This document shows, in pieces, positions 4,647 through 5,377 of a stretch of DNA of 5,377 nucleotides. The position numbers and the translations under genes were made by a program. Position 1 is the first letter of the stretch. Each line of letters opens with the position of its first letter. This DNA is from Chloroflexia bacterium (GTDB lineage Bacteria > Chloroflexota > Chloroflexia > QHBQ01 > JADMIH01), in assembly GCA_025927935.1 (NCBI GenBank), contig JAICKM010000505.1:1-5377 (forward strand). Reading direction: 5' to 3'. The notes beneath the pieces are model-generated. The model made no database searches, was not told the DNA's origin, and was given only the letters and a program-made list of their open reading frames with translations.

Positions 4647-5377
4647 ATGCGGTGTCCATTTTGCGGAGCAGCCAATCGAGCGGACGTTACCTTTTGCCAC
4701 GCCTGTGGTGAATCGCTGGATCCTGAGATCGCGCCCGCCGTTCCGATGACTCCCCCCCCAGAACCCCGCCGCTGGCGCCGGTTGCCCTGGGAACTGCTGC
4801 TGGGCGTCAGCCTGCTGCTGATCATCGGCGCCGTCGCCGTGGTCGGAGGCTGGCAGGAGACGATCCGCACCGAGCAAGCGCGGCACTACCGCGCGGGCCA
4901 GCAAGCCCTGACCGCCGGGCAGCTCGACGCAGCCCTGCCCGCCTTCCAGCGCGCCGGTTCCTACCGGGACGCCGCGGGGCTGAGCGCCCGCCTGGCACCC
5001 CAGGTCGCCCAACTGGAGGCGTCCTATCGTGCGGGCGTGGCGGCAGCCGCAGCGGGCGCCTGGTGGGACGCTTCGCGGAGCCTGAGTGCCGCCGGCGACA
5101 TCCAGATCTCGTACCGCGATGTGCTGACCCGACTACAGGAGGCGCGCAACCACGCCGGCCCCGTCTTCTACCGCATGGCCGCCGACAACGGCGAAGTGTC
5201 CCTCTGGTGGGCCAACGCCGACGGTACCGCCCCCCGCCGCCTGCCTTTCAGCACCCCTACCTCTGAACTGCTCGCCGTCTCGCCCGACAATCACTGGGCA
5301 GTCTACAGCCATGGCCCCGCCGCCGAGGCGGGTGACGATTCGCAAGGCCCCTTCCTGCTCGACTTGCAGCGGGTGAG
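4647..5377 (+). CDS. Zinc-ribbon, single-pass membrane protein with TPR-like repeats and probable TolB-type propeller (3' end missing)
   Basis: 243 codons are visible, with no stop before the window ends. The order is: a zinc ribbon with Cys3, Cys6, Cys17 and Cys20 (CPFCG then CHACG); a proline-rich linker (26-40); a basic stretch RRWRR (41-45); one membrane segment (about 48-69), basic before it and so probably N-in; and then two matching units of about 37 residues. Each unit has the form YRAG..A..AG....A......AG..YRD......RL (81-116 and 127-163) and resembles degenerate TPR helices. From about 171 a beta-rich part begins, with LWWANADGTAPRRLPF (186-201) then VSPDNHWAVYSHG (211-223). This resembles a TolB/WD40-like propeller blade, where 'DGs..rrL' and 'SPDg..vay' recur. 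The propeller should lie outside the membrane. Partner and function are unknown; a sensing or scaffold role is inferred. The start is supported by AGGAGA and a TATAAT upstream. Confidence 0.85.
   Translation, partial: MRCPFCGAANRADVTFCHACGESLDPEIAPAVPMTPPPEPRRWRRLPWELLLGVSLLLIIGAVAVVGGWQETIRTEQARHYRAGQQALTAGQLDAALPAFQRAGSYRDAAGLSARLAPQVAQLEASYRAGVAAAAAGAWWDASRSLSAAGDIQISYRDVLTRLQEARNHAGPVFYRMAADNGEVSLWWANADGTAPRRLPFSTPTSELLAVSPDNHWAVYSHGPAAEAGDDSQGPFLLDLQRV

Noticed and set aside
4498..4749. Plus-strand frame of 83 codons before the right-edge gene
   Set aside because: It overlaps the well-supported zinc-ribbon start at 4647 in another frame and runs through the promoter region.
4623..5012. 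Minus-strand frames opposite the right-edge gene
   Set aside because: The plus strand encodes a cysteine ribbon, membrane helix and repeats with a ribosome binding site; the minus frames show none of this.
1..5377. CRISPR array, transposon ends, tRNA or other structural RNA
   Set aside because: I saw no regularly spaced repeats, transposase-like protein, cloverleaf sequence or riboswitch-like leader on either strand.

Overview
The window is GC-rich bacterial chromosome with tightly packed genes. It has AT-rich promoter islands and clear Shine-Dalgarno sequences. Short N-terminal zinc ribbons followed by one membrane segment and an extracellular domain occur twice, and there is a divergent MqnA-like protein. 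I read this as a member of the Chloroflexota (Chloroflexia/Roseiflexus-like); that is an inference from gene style, not a search result. I see no mobile element, CRISPR array, tRNA or rRNA.

Layout, left to right. (1) At the extreme left a minus-strand gene begins (start codon at 14-12) and runs out of the window. Its near-consensus sigma70-type promoter, a 14-bp palindrome and its ribosome binding site are all visible. (2) Also on the minus strand, a full-length D-glutamate cyclase-like/DUF1445 protein (934-119) lies 53 bp downstream of a zinc-ribbon, single-pass membrane protein with an Ig-like extracellular domain (1872-988). (3) Divergent from these, on the plus strand, is an MqnA-type (chorismate dehydratase family) protein (1962-2885). 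(4) Convergent with it on the minus strand are a flavin reductase-like FMN-binding protein (3483-2908) and, upstream of that, an alpha/beta hydrolase-fold protein (4450-3689). The hydrolase-fold protein lacks both the nucleophilic serine and the catalytic histidine. (5) On the plus strand from 4647, a second zinc-ribbon/single-pass membrane protein runs off the right edge. It carries two internal TPR-like repeats and the start of what looks like a TolB-type beta-propeller.

The genes do not form one obvious pathway. They look like ordinary single genes or two-gene units, each with its own promoter. The most interesting points are the predicted pseudoenzyme of the alpha/beta hydrolase fold, the divergent MqnA homologue with a histidine where an asparagine is expected, the pair of zinc-ribbon membrane proteins with different ectodomains, and the elaborate promoter/operator region at the left edge. 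I did not find a convincing new multi-gene system.
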